Shown piece after piece: positions 42,786 to 51,680 of a DNA stretch of 64,000 bases. The position numbers and the translations under genes were made by a program. The stretch is taken from contig NZ_JAKNCT010000004.1 of the NCBI RefSeq assembly GCF_022134585.1, positions 62,001-126,000 on the forward strand, given 5' to 3'. The notes beneath the pieces are model-generated. The model searched no databases and had not been told where the DNA came from. It was given only the letters and a program-made list of their open reading frames with translations. How positions within the stretch are numbered: position 1 is the first letter of the stretch; each line of letters opens with the position of its first letter. The stretch comes from Mesosutterella porci (GTDB taxonomy: Bacteria > Pseudomonadota > Gammaproteobacteria > Burkholderiales > Burkholderiaceae_F).

Positions 42786-43811
42786 ATGATCGAACTCACA
42801 CACATCAAAAAGACCTACGACACCGGCCGCGCCCGCGTGACCGCCGTGGACGACGTCTCGCTTTCCGTTGAGAAGGGCGACATCTACGGCATCATCGGCT
42901 TTTCAGGAGCCGGAAAATCAACCCTCGTGCGCTGCATCAACCTGCTCGAGCGGCCCGACTCGGGCCGCGTTCGCGTCGACGGCGTGGAACTCACAGAGCT
43001 GTCGGTGCCGCAACTGCGCGAAGCGCGCCGCCGCATCGGCATGATCTTCCAGAACTTCAGCCTGATGCCCTCGCGCACGGTCGCGGGCAACATCGCGATG
43101 GCGCTCCGGCACTCGGCGCTCACGCCGGAGAAGAAAAAGGAGAAGATTGCGTCGCTCCTTGAGCTCGTGGGCCTGGGCGAACGCGCCGAGTCCTATCCCT
43201 CGCAGCTCTCCGGCGGTCAAAAGCAGCGCGTCGCCATCGCCCGCGCCCTCGCGAACGACCCGAAGGTGCTGCTCTGCGACGAAGCGACCAGCGCGCTCGA
43301 CCCCCAGACCACCCGCTCGATCCTGAAGCTTCTCCGGTCACTCAACGAAAAGCTCGGAATCACGATGGTCGTGATCACCCACCAGATGTCGGTGGTGAAG
43401 TCGCTCTGCCGACACGCCGCCGTGATGGAGCACGGCCGCATCGTTGAGCGCGGCACCGCAGTCGACCTTTTCTCGCACCCGCAGCAGCCGATCACAAAGA
43501 GCTTCATCGACACGGCCTGCAACGTTGACAGCCTGCGCGACTACCTCGAGGACCAGACCGAGCGCAAGGCGGTGACGGGGGGAGCCCCCGTCTATCTGCT
43601 CACCTACGCGGGCTCGGAGACGAGCGAGCCCCTTATGGCAAACCTCTACCGACTCTTCGGCGTCTCGGCGAACATCCTCTTCGGCAACGTCGACTTCGTG
43701 GCCGGCACCCCGATCGGGCGGCTGGGCGTCACGCTCTCCGGAGAAAAAGAGGCGGTCTCCCGGGCGCTCGCCTACATCAAGGACCGCCGCGTAACGGTGG
43801 AGGAGCTCTGA
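42786..43811 (+). CDS. metN: Methionine ABC transporter ATP-binding protein
   Basis: The 341 residues have Walker A GFSGAGKST, Q-loop FQNFSLMPSRTV, signature LSGGQKQR, Walker B VLLCDEATSALD and the switch histidine in VITHQMSVV. The C-terminal part (about 265-341, VYLLTYAGSETSEPLMANLYRLF) is the NIL domain that gives methionine-dependent trans-inhibition in MetN. It starts 9 bases after the M20 gene and ends one base before metI. Confidence 0.92.
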   Translation: MIELTHIKKTYDTGRARVTAVDDVSLSVEKGDIYGIIGFSGAGKSTLVRCINLLERPDSGRVRVDGVELTELSVPQLREARRRIGMIFQNFSLMPSRTVAGNIAMALRHSALTPEKKKEKIASLLELVGLGERAESYPSQLSGGQKQRVAIARALANDPKVLLCDEATSALDPQTTRSILKLLRSLNEKLGITMVVITHQMSVVKSLCRHAAVMEHGRIVERGTAVDLFSHPQQPITKSFIDTACNVDSLRDYLEDQTERKAVTGGAPVYLLTYAGSETSEPLMANLYRLFGVSANILFGNVDFVAGTPIGRLGVTLSGEKEAVSRALAYIKDRRVTVEEL

Positions 43812-43812
43812 C

Positions 43813-44493
43813 ATGGTTGACTTTCTTTTCCGCATCGCTCCGAACCTCGAGCGGCTCTGGCCGGAGCTGCTCACCTGCCTCGAGCAGACCTTCATCATGC
43901 TCGCGGTGGCGGGCACGATCGCCTGGTTCCTGGGCGTTGCGACCGGGGTCGTCCTCGTGACGACCCGCCGCGGCGGCATCCTCGAAAACCGCGGGATCTT
44001 CACCTTCACGGACCGCGCGATCGACATCATCCGCTCGATTCCCTTCATCATCCTCATCGTGCTGCTGATCCCGCTCTCGCGCCTGATCGTCGGTACGGGT
44101 TCGGGCGTCACGGGGTCCTTCGTCGCGCTCGTGTTCGGCACGGTGCCTTTTTTCGCGCGCCAGATCGAGCAGGTGCTCTCGGAGGTCGACGGGGGGCTCG
44201 TGGAGGCAAGCGAGGCGATGGGCCTCACGCCCCTTGAGATCATCACCGGGGTGTACCTGAAGGAGAGCATCCCGGGCATTACCCGCGTCACCATGATCAC
44301 GTTCGTAAGCCTCGTGGGAATCACCGCGATCGCGGGCGCGATCGGCGCGGGGGGACTTGGCGACTTCGCGATCCGCTACGGCTACCAAATGGGCTACCGC
44401 GACATGATCTGGATCACGGTGTTCGTGATCCTCGCGATCATCAGCATCTTCCAGTTTTTCGGGAACCTCATTATCCGCCGCACCAAGCACTAA
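43813..44493 (+). CDS. metI: Methionine ABC transporter permease
   Basis: The 226-residue membrane protein has five or so helices and the permease EAA-type loop EASEAMGLTPLEIITGVYLKESIPGI. Early segments (ELLTCLEQTFIMLAVAGTIAWFLGVATGVVL) match MetI. It starts one base after the metN stop and is the last gene of the operon. Confidence 0.92.
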   Translation: MVDFLFRIAPNLERLWPELLTCLEQTFIMLAVAGTIAWFLGVATGVVLVTTRRGGILENRGIFTFTDRAIDIIRSIPFIILIVLLIPLSRLIVGTGSGVTGSFVALVFGTVPFFARQIEQVLSEVDGGLVEASEAMGLTPLEIITGVYLKESIPGITRVTMITFVSLVGITAIAGAIGAGGLGDFAIRYGYQMGYRDMIWITVFVILAIISIFQFFGNLIIRRTKH

Positions 44494-44530
44494 GGAGGGA
44501 AGGAACCCCGTTTCCGGGGTCCTCCCTTCT
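44494..44530 (+). terminator. Hairpin at the end of the met operon
   Basis: AAGGAGGGA-AGGA-ACCCCG / CGGGGT-CC-TCCCTT folds into a long, slightly interrupted stem directly after the metI stop. There is no T run after it, so it may be a weak terminator or an mRNA 3' end stabiliser. Confidence 0.5.
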
Positions 44531-44695
44531 CCAAAAGTCCGCCTCCTTCGTTTCCTTTTTGTCTCAGGCTTTTCGCCTAAATCCCGGACCCTTTTCCCCG
44601 GCGCACTTGCTTATGATTGTCCCCGGGAGTGATTTTCATTTTCCTCACCGGCGGGCCGCAGGCCCCCGGGAAGCCATATTCAGGGAGAACGTATT

Positions 44696-46201
44696 TTGTC
44701 GACAACATCCATCAACAGCGCCCCGGCCTCCGGAGGCCTCCGGCGCCGCTTCGGGCTTCGGGAGGCGATCACGATCACAGCAGGCTCCGTGATCGGCGTG
44801 GGACTTTTCACCACGGGTTCCAACGTCGTGGGAACCCTCGGCCCCGCGGTGATCCTCGCCACGCTGCTCGCACTCGTAGTGAGCATCTACCCCGCGCTGC
44901 TTTACGGCGAAATGGGTGCGGCGCTGCCCTACGCCGGGGGCACCTACCAATTCGCCTCCTTAGGCCTCGGACGCGGAGCCGGGGTGCTCGCGGGCTGGAA
45001 CTTCATCATTTCCCTTGTCGCGGTGACCGGGGGCGAGGCACTCGCCTTCAGCTATTACTTCCGCACGATCTTCCTCGCCTTCGGGGTGGAGCTGCCGATC
45101 TCCGACGTCGTCCTCGCCTCGATTGTGACGCTCGGCTTCATCGCCGCGAACCTCTTCGGGGTCGAGCTCACCGGACGGCTGCAGAACGCCTTCATGTTCT
45201 TCTTCTGGGGAGTGGCCGCCATCTGGTTTCTCACCATGATCCCGAACGTGCACCTGCCCTACTTCGTGCAGGCCCCGGCGTTCCTGCCCAAGACCGACGC
45301 GCTCGGGTTCTTCTCCGCCACCTGCATGATCTGGTGGTGCTTCGCGGGCTTTGAGGCGTGCGTCGCGATGGGCGAGGAGATCCGCTTCCCCCGCATCAAC
45401 ATCCCCCGCGCAATGTTTCTCGCCCCGTTCGTGGTTTTCGCCGTGAACGCGCTTTTCCAGTGGTACCTCATCGGAATCACGCCAGCCGAGCATCTTACGG
45501 CGCTCTCCACGGCCGAGGCGCCGTTTGCCGAGGCCATGGTCTCGGCCGGAATCCTCGGCTTCCCGCTCGCGCTACTCGCAGCGGGAATCGCCTTCGGTGG
45601 CGATTTCTCGACCCTGAACGCCTCCATTTCAACACCCCCGCGCTACCTCTTCTCGATGGCGCGCGACGGCTCGATGCCGAAAATCTTCGCGAAGACCAAC
45701 CGTTTCCAGTGCCCGTACGTGGCGGTGGCGACGCTGGGCGTACTCACGGTCGCGCTCATCGCCACCAACTCCCTTATGTACATCGCCTCGCTCTCGCTTT
45801 TCGCCGACCTCTTCTACTATGTGATCGGAATCGTCGCAGCCTGGGCCCTGCGGCGCCGCCACCCGGAGCTCGAGCGCCCCTACAGGGCTCCCTTAATCGC
45901 AGTCGGCGCGCCGGTGAGCGCCCTCATCTATCTCGCCATGATGACGCAGCTCGACCGCGAGGCCTTTGTGACCGGGATCGTCTGGTGCGTGATCGGAATC
46001 GCGATCTATCTCGTCTGCAGCCGCAGGTACGGCCGCGGAGGCGAGTTCTCGCTCGACCTCAAGGCCTCCGGGGCGGCCGACCAGCCTGATCCGAAGGAGC
46101 GCGCCGCAATGGACCGCGAATACCGGATCTGGGTCGCGGTCGTAGCGGCGGCCTGCGTCCTCGCCCTGGCGCTCTTTATCCTCCCCTACGTCGCCGCCTG
46201 A
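44696..46201 (+). CDS. APC-superfamily amino acid permease
   Basis: The 501-residue product has 12-13 predicted helices. The N-terminal APC motif REAITITAGSVIGVGLFTTGSNVVGTLGPAVIL is clear, with YAGGTYQF in helix 3 and GFEACVAMGEEIRFPRINIPRA in the middle. The substrate is unknown (amino acid or polyamine). The start is TTG at 44696, supported by AGGGAG eight bases upstream; no ATG in that region fits. Confidence 0.85.
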   Translation: MSTTSINSAPASGGLRRRFGLREAITITAGSVIGVGLFTTGSNVVGTLGPAVILATLLALVVSIYPALLYGEMGAALPYAGGTYQFASLGLGRGAGVLAGWNFIISLVAVTGGEALAFSYYFRTIFLAFGVELPISDVVLASIVTLGFIAANLFGVELTGRLQNAFMFFFWGVAAIWFLTMIPNVHLPYFVQAPAFLPKTDALGFFSATCMIWWCFAGFEACVAMGEEIRFPRINIPRAMFLAPFVVFAVNALFQWYLIGITPAEHLTALSTAEAPFAEAMVSAGILGFPLALLAAGIAFGGDFSTLNASISTPPRYLFSMARDGSMPKIFAKTNRFQCPYVAVATLGVLTVALIATNSLMYIASLSLFADLFYYVIGIVAAWALRRRHPELERPYRAPLIAVGAPVSALIYLAMMTQLDREAFVTGIVWCVIGIAIYLVCSRRYGRGGEFSLDLKASGAADQPDPKERAAMDREYRIWVAVVAAACVLALALFILPYVAA

Positions 46202-46226
46202 TCCCAAAGGAAGAGCGCACGCCCCG

Positions 46227-46529
46227 GTGAAACGCACCAAAAGAGGGCTCAAGCCCTTTTTTGAAGCGCCCGGGGCGCTGTCCGGAAAGACTGTGATCCT
46301 GTTCCTTTCCCTTCAGGCCTGGATTGTCCTCATCTCCGGGATCGGCTTTTATCTCAGCACGTTTCTCTTCCTGCTGTTTCTCATTTGGTTCCTGAACGGC
46401 ATGAAGTCACGCCCGCCGCGCCGATTGCCGCGGCCGCCTGCCCTGCCGCGATTTTTTTCCTGCTTGAAAAAGAGCTCAATGTCATTGAGCCCGCCGTGGC
46501 GCTTTTCTTCTGAACCGCGGCGCGGATGA
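46227..46529 (+). CDS. Hypothetical small membrane protein, doubtful
   Basis: A GTG-started frame of 100 codons begins 26 bases after the permease. Residues 20-60 are strongly hydrophobic (KTVILFLSLQAWIVLISGIGFYLSTFLFLLFLIWFL), but the last 45 residues overlap the convergent PAP2 gene in antisense and look like chance sequence. A real gene would probably be shorter or end differently. Confidence 0.3.
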   Translation: MKRTKRGLKPFFEAPGALSGKTVILFLSLQAWIVLISGIGFYLSTFLFLLFLIWFLNGMKSRPPRRLPRPPALPRFFSCLKKSSMSLSPPWRFSSEPRRG

Positions 46530-47223
46530 TGTCCCGGGCAAAGAAGAGCACGTAAAGCGACGCGCACACCAGCCAGTCGATCAGGGCGGTACCCAGCACG
46601 TGGGTGAAGAAGTGCTCGCCGCGGATCACCTGCACGACGCTGCAGAAAAGGCCGACCCCCAGTGCGAGCGCGACCCCCCTTTTCGCATAAAGGGCGCTCC
46701 GGTCCCGGAAGGCGAAATAAAGCGCGAAAAGACACCAGCCTGTTCCCGCGAACCCTGAGGGCCAGCAGTGGCCCGGGCGCGCAGACCAGGAAAAGGTGGG
46801 AGAGGCGATCGGCTCCTCGCCCCCGAACACGTCGACCCGCACCGGGCAGTAGACCCCGGTCGTCGTCTTCAGGAACTTCACGAGCATCACGCAGGCGAGC
46901 ATGGCGGCCAGCAGGTAGAAGAGATGCTTCAGGTCGAGGAAGCCCCCGCCGGACGCCTTTCGGGCGCGCAGGGTGCGCAGGACGATCACCAGGGCAAGGA
47001 CGGCCGTGCCGATCGGCACCACCCGGGCCACCCGGTGCAGAAAGAGCATGAAGGGCGCCCGGTTAAGGGAGAAGCCGTCAGAAAAATAAAAGGGGCTGCT
47101 CAGCGCGATGTCCAGCGCGTGGGGAGTCGCAAAAACTATCCAGGCGAGAACCGCCCCCGGCAGCAGAAACCAGACGGCCCACTGCAGCGGGGAAATCGGC
47201 CTGAGCCTCATCGTTGAATACAT
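46381..47223 (-). CDS. PAP2-family membrane phosphatase
   Basis: The 280-residue product has about six helices with the three PAP2 motifs in altered form: KTTTGVYCPVRVDVFGG (first), PGHCWPSGFAGTGW (second) and RGEHFFTHVLGTALIDW (third, with catalytic His). Such enzymes dephosphorylate lipids such as undecaprenyl pyrophosphate, lipid A or phosphatidic acid. The C-terminal about 45 residues are polar and may be unstructured. It is a paralogue of the protein at 55615-56784. Confidence 0.78.
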   Translation of the reverse strand: MYSTMRLRPISPLQWAVWFLLPGAVLAWIVFATPHALDIALSSPFYFSDGFSLNRAPFMLFLHRVARVVPIGTAVLALVIVLRTLRARKASGGGFLDLKHLFYLLAAMLACVMLVKFLKTTTGVYCPVRVDVFGGEEPIASPTFSWSARPGHCWPSGFAGTGWCLFALYFAFRDRSALYAKRGVALALGVGLFCSVVQVIRGEHFFTHVLGTALIDWLVCASLYVLFFARDIIRAAVQKKSATAGSMTLSSFSSRKKIAAGQAAAAIGAAGVTSCRSGTK

Positions 47224-47443
47224 AAAGCTCTTCGATAAGAGAACAGTTTCACGCTGAGCATTGAACTCCTGAGACTGTCAAGAGCACGTCAAAAGAGCGT
47301 CAAGCAGGCGCCCTTTCCTGCGGACTCAGCTCTCCTTCGAGGCCCTTCGTGACGCGGGGGATCCTTTCGCAGTAAGCTTCCTTTTCATCCCCTCAAAAAC
47401 ACCCGCCCTGCCGGGGTTCGAAGCTCTCCTTCCCTGAAACTCT

Positions 47444-48619
47444 ATGAATAAGAAATATCTTGGGCTTTTAGCCATCTCGCACTTTTTCACCGACCTCAAC
47501 CTGGGGTCGCTGCCCGCCGTGCTGCCTTTTTTCATCGCGGCCTACGGATTCGACTACAAGTCGGTTGCGGGCTTCATGTTCGCCTCGTCATGCCTGTCGA
47601 CCATCGTGCAGCCCATCTTCGGGTGGCTTGCTGACCGGGGGCCTAGGAACTGGTTCATGGGACTGGGGCTCATACTCTGCGGCGTCACTTTCGCACTCGC
47701 GGGCTTTCTCACAAACTACTGGGCGATTTTCACCGCGATCCTCATTTCCGGCGTGGGCAGCGCCATCTTCCACCCGGAGGCCGCAAAACTCGTGAACGCC
47801 ATTTCGGGCGGAAAACGCGGCACCGGGATCAGCATCTTCTCGGTGGGCGGCAACGGCGGCTTCGGGCTCGGCCCTCTCATTGCGGTCGCCCTGCTCACAG
47901 CCTTTGGGCTTAAGGGCCTTGCGTTTTACGGCGTGGTTTCGGTTCTTTTTGGCGTGCCGCTACTGCTTTTCGGCGGCCGCATCCGGGCGTCCGCCCCCGC
48001 TCCTTTAAAGTCCTCCTCCGGAAAAGCGCCTTCCGCGGCCGCCGAAGATCGGGAAAACGACTGGAAGTCTTTTGGGAAGCTATCAGCCTTCATCGTCCTG
48101 CGCTCGGTCTGCTACACCGGGATCATGAGCTTCCTGCCGCTTTACTGCATCTACGGACTCGGGACCTCTAACTCAGCCGCGAGCGCGACGCTCACCGTGA
48201 TCGCCCTTTCGGGCATCGTCTGCACGTTCCTCGGCGGCCCGCTGGCCGACCGGTTCGGCTGCGTCAAAATGGTCCGGCTGGGGAGCCTCCTGCTCGTGCC
48301 CGCAATCGCGCTTGCGGTCCTGCCGCACAGCCTCGCCTGGGTCTACGCGATGCTGATCCCGATCAGCCTCGCCTTCAACATCACTTATTCGCCTTTCGTC
48401 GTGCTCGGGCAGTCTTATCTCGCGAAAAGCGTGGGCTTTGCCTCCGGGATCACGCTCGGCATCTCGTTCAGCGCGGGCGGCATTCTTGCCCCGGCCCTCG
48501 GCTGGTTCGGGGACAAGTGGGGCATTTCCTCCACGATGGCGCTGGTTGTGCTGCTGTCGGTCTTTGCGGCCGTGATCACGCGGTTCCTGCCTCCGCCGCA
48601 CAGCCGAAACCGCGCCTGA
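47444..48619 (+). CDS. MFS transporter, fosmidomycin-resistance (Fsr) type
   Basis: The 391-residue protein has 12 predicted helices. The start ISHFFTDLNLGSLPAVLPFFIAAYGFDYKSVAGF and the segment GVGSAIFHPEAAKLVN are typical of the Fsr branch of the MFS, which exports drugs such as fosmidomycin. The central loop is charged (EDRENDWKSF). The natural substrate is unknown. It seems to be a single-gene unit. Confidence 0.87.
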   Translation: MNKKYLGLLAISHFFTDLNLGSLPAVLPFFIAAYGFDYKSVAGFMFASSCLSTIVQPIFGWLADRGPRNWFMGLGLILCGVTFALAGFLTNYWAIFTAILISGVGSAIFHPEAAKLVNAISGGKRGTGISIFSVGGNGGFGLGPLIAVALLTAFGLKGLAFYGVVSVLFGVPLLLFGGRIRASAPAPLKSSSGKAPSAAAEDRENDWKSFGKLSAFIVLRSVCYTGIMSFLPLYCIYGLGTSNSAASATLTVIALSGIVCTFLGGPLADRFGCVKMVRLGSLLLVPAIALAVLPHSLAWVYAMLIPISLAFNITYSPFVVLGQSYLAKSVGFASGITLGISFSAGGILAPALGWFGDKWGISSTMALVVLLSVFAAVITRFLPPPHSRNRA

Positions 48620-48659
48620 AGCGCGCGGCACCCCCCAGGGGGGATTGCACCCGGCTCAT

Positions 48660-49097
48660 CTTTCGACGAAGCCTCGGTGGAGCGCACAAAGGTGATGCAG
48701 GGCTACAGGGAAAACGGCTATTTCGTCGAGAGGAAGACCGTGCCGGAGCTCAACGGGAAGCTCGGGCTGCCTGCCTCCGAACTTCAAAAGACGCTTGAAG
48801 CCTGGGAATCGGTCTACGGCTCGAGAAGGATCCCGAATGCGGCCGCAAAGTCTTGATCTTCTCGCGGCTGGACAAGACGCCTTTTTACGGTCAGAAGTCA
48901 GCCCCGCGGGCCAAACCACCTTCGGGGGCGTCATGCGCGACCTGAAGTGCCGCGCGCTTTCGCGCGGCGGGCGGCCGATCCCAGGGCTCTATGCGGCAGG
49001 CGAAACGGCAAGCCAGTACGGGCAGGGCCTCACGATCGCGATCGTACTCGGGCGGCTCTCGGGCCAGAACGCCGCTGCCGAAGCCCTGGAAAAGTAA
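48660..49097 (+). pseudogene. Fumarate reductase/flavocytochrome c-like flavoprotein, C-terminal remnant
   Basis: Fragments in different frames rebuild the C-terminal third of a FAD-binding flavocytochrome c-like protein: FDEASVERTKVMQGYRENGYFVER and LQKTLEAWESVYGS, then after a shift LEKDPECGRKVLIFSRLDKTPFYGQ, and after another TTFGGVMRDLKCRALSRGGRPIPGLYAAGETASQYGQGLTIAIVLGRLSGQ. The N-terminal two thirds are absent. The end is the usual FAD-binding GETAS region. Confidence 0.75.
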
Positions 49098-49135
49098 AAG
49101 AAGAAGGGAGGCCCGTCCTTCCGGGCGGGGCTCTT

Positions 49136-49684
49136 TCAGAAAGCCGGGGCCGGAGCAGCCACTTCAAGCGCCCAAGCCGCGGTGGAAGCTTCGTCCTTCT
49201 CGTCCGGGTGCTTCGCGGCCTCCTTGATCGACCGCAGCGTCGCAGGAGAGAGGGGGTAAAGCGCACGAAGCGACGCGACCACTTCCGGGGCGATTCTCCC
49301 CTGCCAGAGCTGCAGGGACACCACGGCAAGATGCGGGCACTCCCGCGCGAGCGCTTCGCGAACTGTCTTTTCGTATTTCTTCGCCCTCGGTCCCGCAGGG
49401 TCTCCACCCATGGTCCCGAAAAGCGCGGCGCGAGCGGTACGGCCAGCCTTTGCGGCCGCGGCGTCAAGCCGCCTGAGGAAAGCGAGTGACTCTGCGTCCA
49501 TCGCGCCCTTGTCGATCCAAAAACCGAAGAAGGTGAGCGCTCCGGGCTCGGGCGGAGCGTCTGACGCGCGCCGTGGCCCGGGGAGAGACAGAGAAGAGGA
49601 CACGACGCGGGCGAGCTTTTCCGTGTTGCCGCTGCGACTGGAAAAAACGACGCAGAGCGCGCCGGTGTCTATAGATGAATGCAA
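49136..49684 (-). CDS. Flavodoxin-like protein
   Basis: The 182-residue product has a flavodoxin FMN loop (VVFSSRSGNTEKLARVV), then LTFFGFWIDKGAMDAESLAFL and ARAALFGTMGGDPAG, resembling the short flavodoxins of gut anaerobes (BilS-like group). It starts directly after the PPOX-type flavoprotein gene (four bases after its stop begins), so the two are co-transcribed and probably form an electron-transfer or flavin-linked pair. The redox partner is unknown. Confidence 0.75.
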   Translation of the reverse strand: MHSSIDTGALCVVFSSRSGNTEKLARVVSSSLSLPGPRRASDAPPEPGALTFFGFWIDKGAMDAESLAFLRRLDAAAAKAGRTARAALFGTMGGDPAGPRAKKYEKTVREALARECPHLAVVSLQLWQGRIAPEVVASLRALYPLSPATLRSIKEAAKHPDEKDEASTAAWALEVAAPAPAF

Positions 49685-49687
49685 GGC

Positions 49688-50236
49688 TTATCTCTCCAGG
49701 GTTTTAAGCGACACGCCGGACTTCCAGCGCTCAGCCCCGACCCGGGCCTTCCCCGTCACACTTTCGATCTCCACCTTCCAGACCTGGGTGAACGGCAGTC
49801 CCTTTTTAAGATAGGACTCGTTTAGCTCCGGGGGATTATGGGGCGCGTGTCGAGCGATGATCGCTCTCATCGCCCGCAGTCTTTCGTCCTCTTCGGTGAC
49901 AAGGCTCGCCTTCCCCGCCACGATCGCGCTCGCGTAGTCCACGCCGAAGAGGTCTTCGATGATAGTCGACTTGCCGATGAAGCACAGGCTCACCGCCGGG
50001 TTCATGAGGAGGTTTTCCCGGCGGCGGCTCTCGGGCCTTGCGGTGGCATGAAAGTAAATCACCTCGTCCACGAGAACCGGCGTCACCGGCACTCCGTAGG
50101 GAACGCCCGCCTTGTCGCAGGTGGAGAGCACGCAGTGGTCAGACGCGCGAACGATTTCAAGCGCCTGACTGCGCGTGAGGGCACGGTTTTTCCGGCTGAT
50201 GGGCCGGCCCCGGGTCGTATCTTGCGGAAGGGTCAT
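49688..50236 (-). CDS. Pyridoxamine 5'-phosphate oxidase-like flavoprotein
   Basis: From the ATG at 50236 (AAGGAA upstream) the product has 182 residues of the PPOX/NimA split-barrel family: RSQALEIVRASDHCVLSTCDKAGVPYGVPVTPVLVDEVIYFH, then RENLLMNPAVSLCFIG and the DYASAIVAGKASLV strand. It is a distant relative of the protein at 379-891. Co-transcribed with a flavodoxin. The longer upstream frame has no homology and was not used. Confidence 0.8.
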   Translation of the reverse strand: MTLPQDTTRGRPISRKNRALTRSQALEIVRASDHCVLSTCDKAGVPYGVPVTPVLVDEVIYFHATARPESRRRENLLMNPAVSLCFIGKSTIIEDLFGVDYASAIVAGKASLVTEEDERLRAMRAIIARHAPHNPPELNESYLKKGLPFTQVWKVEIESVTGKARVGAERWKSGVSLKTLER

Positions 50237-50423
50237 TTTCTGTTTCCTTGCGCCATGGACAGACCATGGGCAGATGAGGAAAGAGGAGAGAAGCAAGCGC
50301 ACGGGTCCTCTTTCCGAACCTCCGTGCATAGAGGAGAAAGCGCGGCGCCCAAACCGCAGAACCTCAGCTCGGGCGCCGATGCAAAGCCGCCGCGGCCTCA
50401 TTGAAGCCGCGTCGCAGAGGGGA

Positions 50424-51377
50424 TCATGAACGGTGCTTCAGCAGCCCCTTCTTCTCCTTTTCTTTCATGATAAACCCCATGAAGGCGAGCATCGTCATCG
50501 CGCCCAACCTCGGCGTGATGCCCGTGGGATCGTACTGCGGGGCCACCTCCACGAGGTCGAACCCCACGACGTTACCCTTTTTCGCGATGCCCTCGAGCAC
50601 GTCGGTTTCAAAAACGTAGTTGAGGCCGCCGGGCGAAGGGGAGCCCACTCCGGGGGCGGTGTTCATGTCATAGCCGTCGATGTCGATCGTGACGAAGTAG
50701 TTTTTCGCCTGCGGGATCTTTTTGATCACCTCGGCGTCTCCCATTTCGAGCGCCTGACGCGCGGGGATCACGACTGAGCCGAAGTCATACGCAGCCTGGA
50801 AGTCCTCGCGCGTGTTGCTGCCCAGTCCCCGCATGCCGATCTGGCACATCTTCTTGAAGTGGGGTAGCTGCGAGATGAGCCTCATAGGGCTACCGTTTGT
50901 GTAAGTGCGCTGCCCGAAATCCAGGTGCGCGTCAAACTGAACGATGCAGAGGTCCTCGAATTGATCAAAAGCCCGGGCCTCGGGATAGGTCACCGAGTGG
51001 TCGCCGCCCATCATGACGGGAAGCGCCCCCTTGGAGAGGTTTTTCCTTACGGTCTCTGTGATGTTGTCGAAGGTTTCATGGAAATCCATCGGATGGATGT
51101 CCACGTCTCCCCCGTCGACCACCCTCACAGGCGCGGCCAGATACTGCTCCTGCCGCTCCGGGTCCCAGAAACCCTCATCGCCGCGGCCGTAGTGGCAGGA
51201 GACTTCGCGGATCCTCCTCGGCCCGAATTTGGAACCTGTAAGGTAAGGCGTGCTCTGGTCGTAGGGAATGCCCATCACGCAGACGTCCGCGTCGAGCTCG
51301 TCGAGGTTCGTGCAGATGGGGTACTTGGCAAAGCTCGCGATTCCCGTGATGGGAAGGTTGTGGATTTTCTTCGGCAT
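50424..51377 (-). CDS. Agmatinase/arginase-family ureohydrolase
   Basis: The 317-residue protein carries the manganese-binding motifs of the ureohydrolase family: GGDHSVTYP, QFDAHLDF and IDIDGYDMNTAPGVGSPSPGGL, with GSKFGPRRIRE near the N terminus. It hydrolyses a guanidino compound, most often agmatine to putrescine and urea. The specific substrate is not certain; guanidinobutyrase and related enzymes look similar. The neighbouring gene on the other strand is a decayed argininosuccinate-lyase relative, hinting at a guanidino-compound pathway. Confidence 0.85.
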   Translation of the reverse strand: MPKKIHNLPITGIASFAKYPICTNLDELDADVCVMGIPYDQSTPYLTGSKFGPRRIREVSCHYGRGDEGFWDPERQEQYLAAPVRVVDGGDVDIHPMDFHETFDNITETVRKNLSKGALPVMMGGDHSVTYPEARAFDQFEDLCIVQFDAHLDFGQRTYTNGSPMRLISQLPHFKKMCQIGMRGLGSNTREDFQAAYDFGSVVIPARQALEMGDAEVIKKIPQAKNYFVTIDIDGYDMNTAPGVGSPSPGGLNYVFETDVLEGIAKKGNVVGFDLVEVAPQYDPTGITPRLGAMTMLAFMGFIMKEKEKKGLLKHRS

Positions 51378-51680
51378 GAGAAGCCCTCTCCTCTCAAATT
51401 AAAACATTCAAACCGCATTCGCTTTTTAAACGAGAGAAGGGCTTGTCCGCAAAATGATTAATTCATTTAAATGATCTTCTTAAACGCCGCTTATTCATGG
51501 GCGTGCAGTCTCCGGAAAAACCGTGGCGGGACAGACAGGCAAGGTCCCAAATTAAACAGAATTAAAGCTAATGGATAAGTTTTCCATAGGTTCCTCGCGG
51601 CCGCCGGCGGCCCAACGCCACAATGAAGTAGCGGGCAGATCCGACGCCCGGTTTCTGTTTTATGAAGAGGATAATTCGCA
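51378..51680. other. Divergent promoter region
   Basis: About 300 bases separate the agmatinase-like gene and the lyase remnant. A perfect 12-base palindrome TCATTTAAATGA lies at 51463-51474 in an AT-rich patch and could be an operator. No gene is seen. Confidence 0.4.

Noticed and set aside
46227-46529. Full 100-residue membrane protein overlapping the PAP2 gene
   Set aside because: The last half is antisense to a well supported gene and looks like chance sequence; listed only at low confidence.
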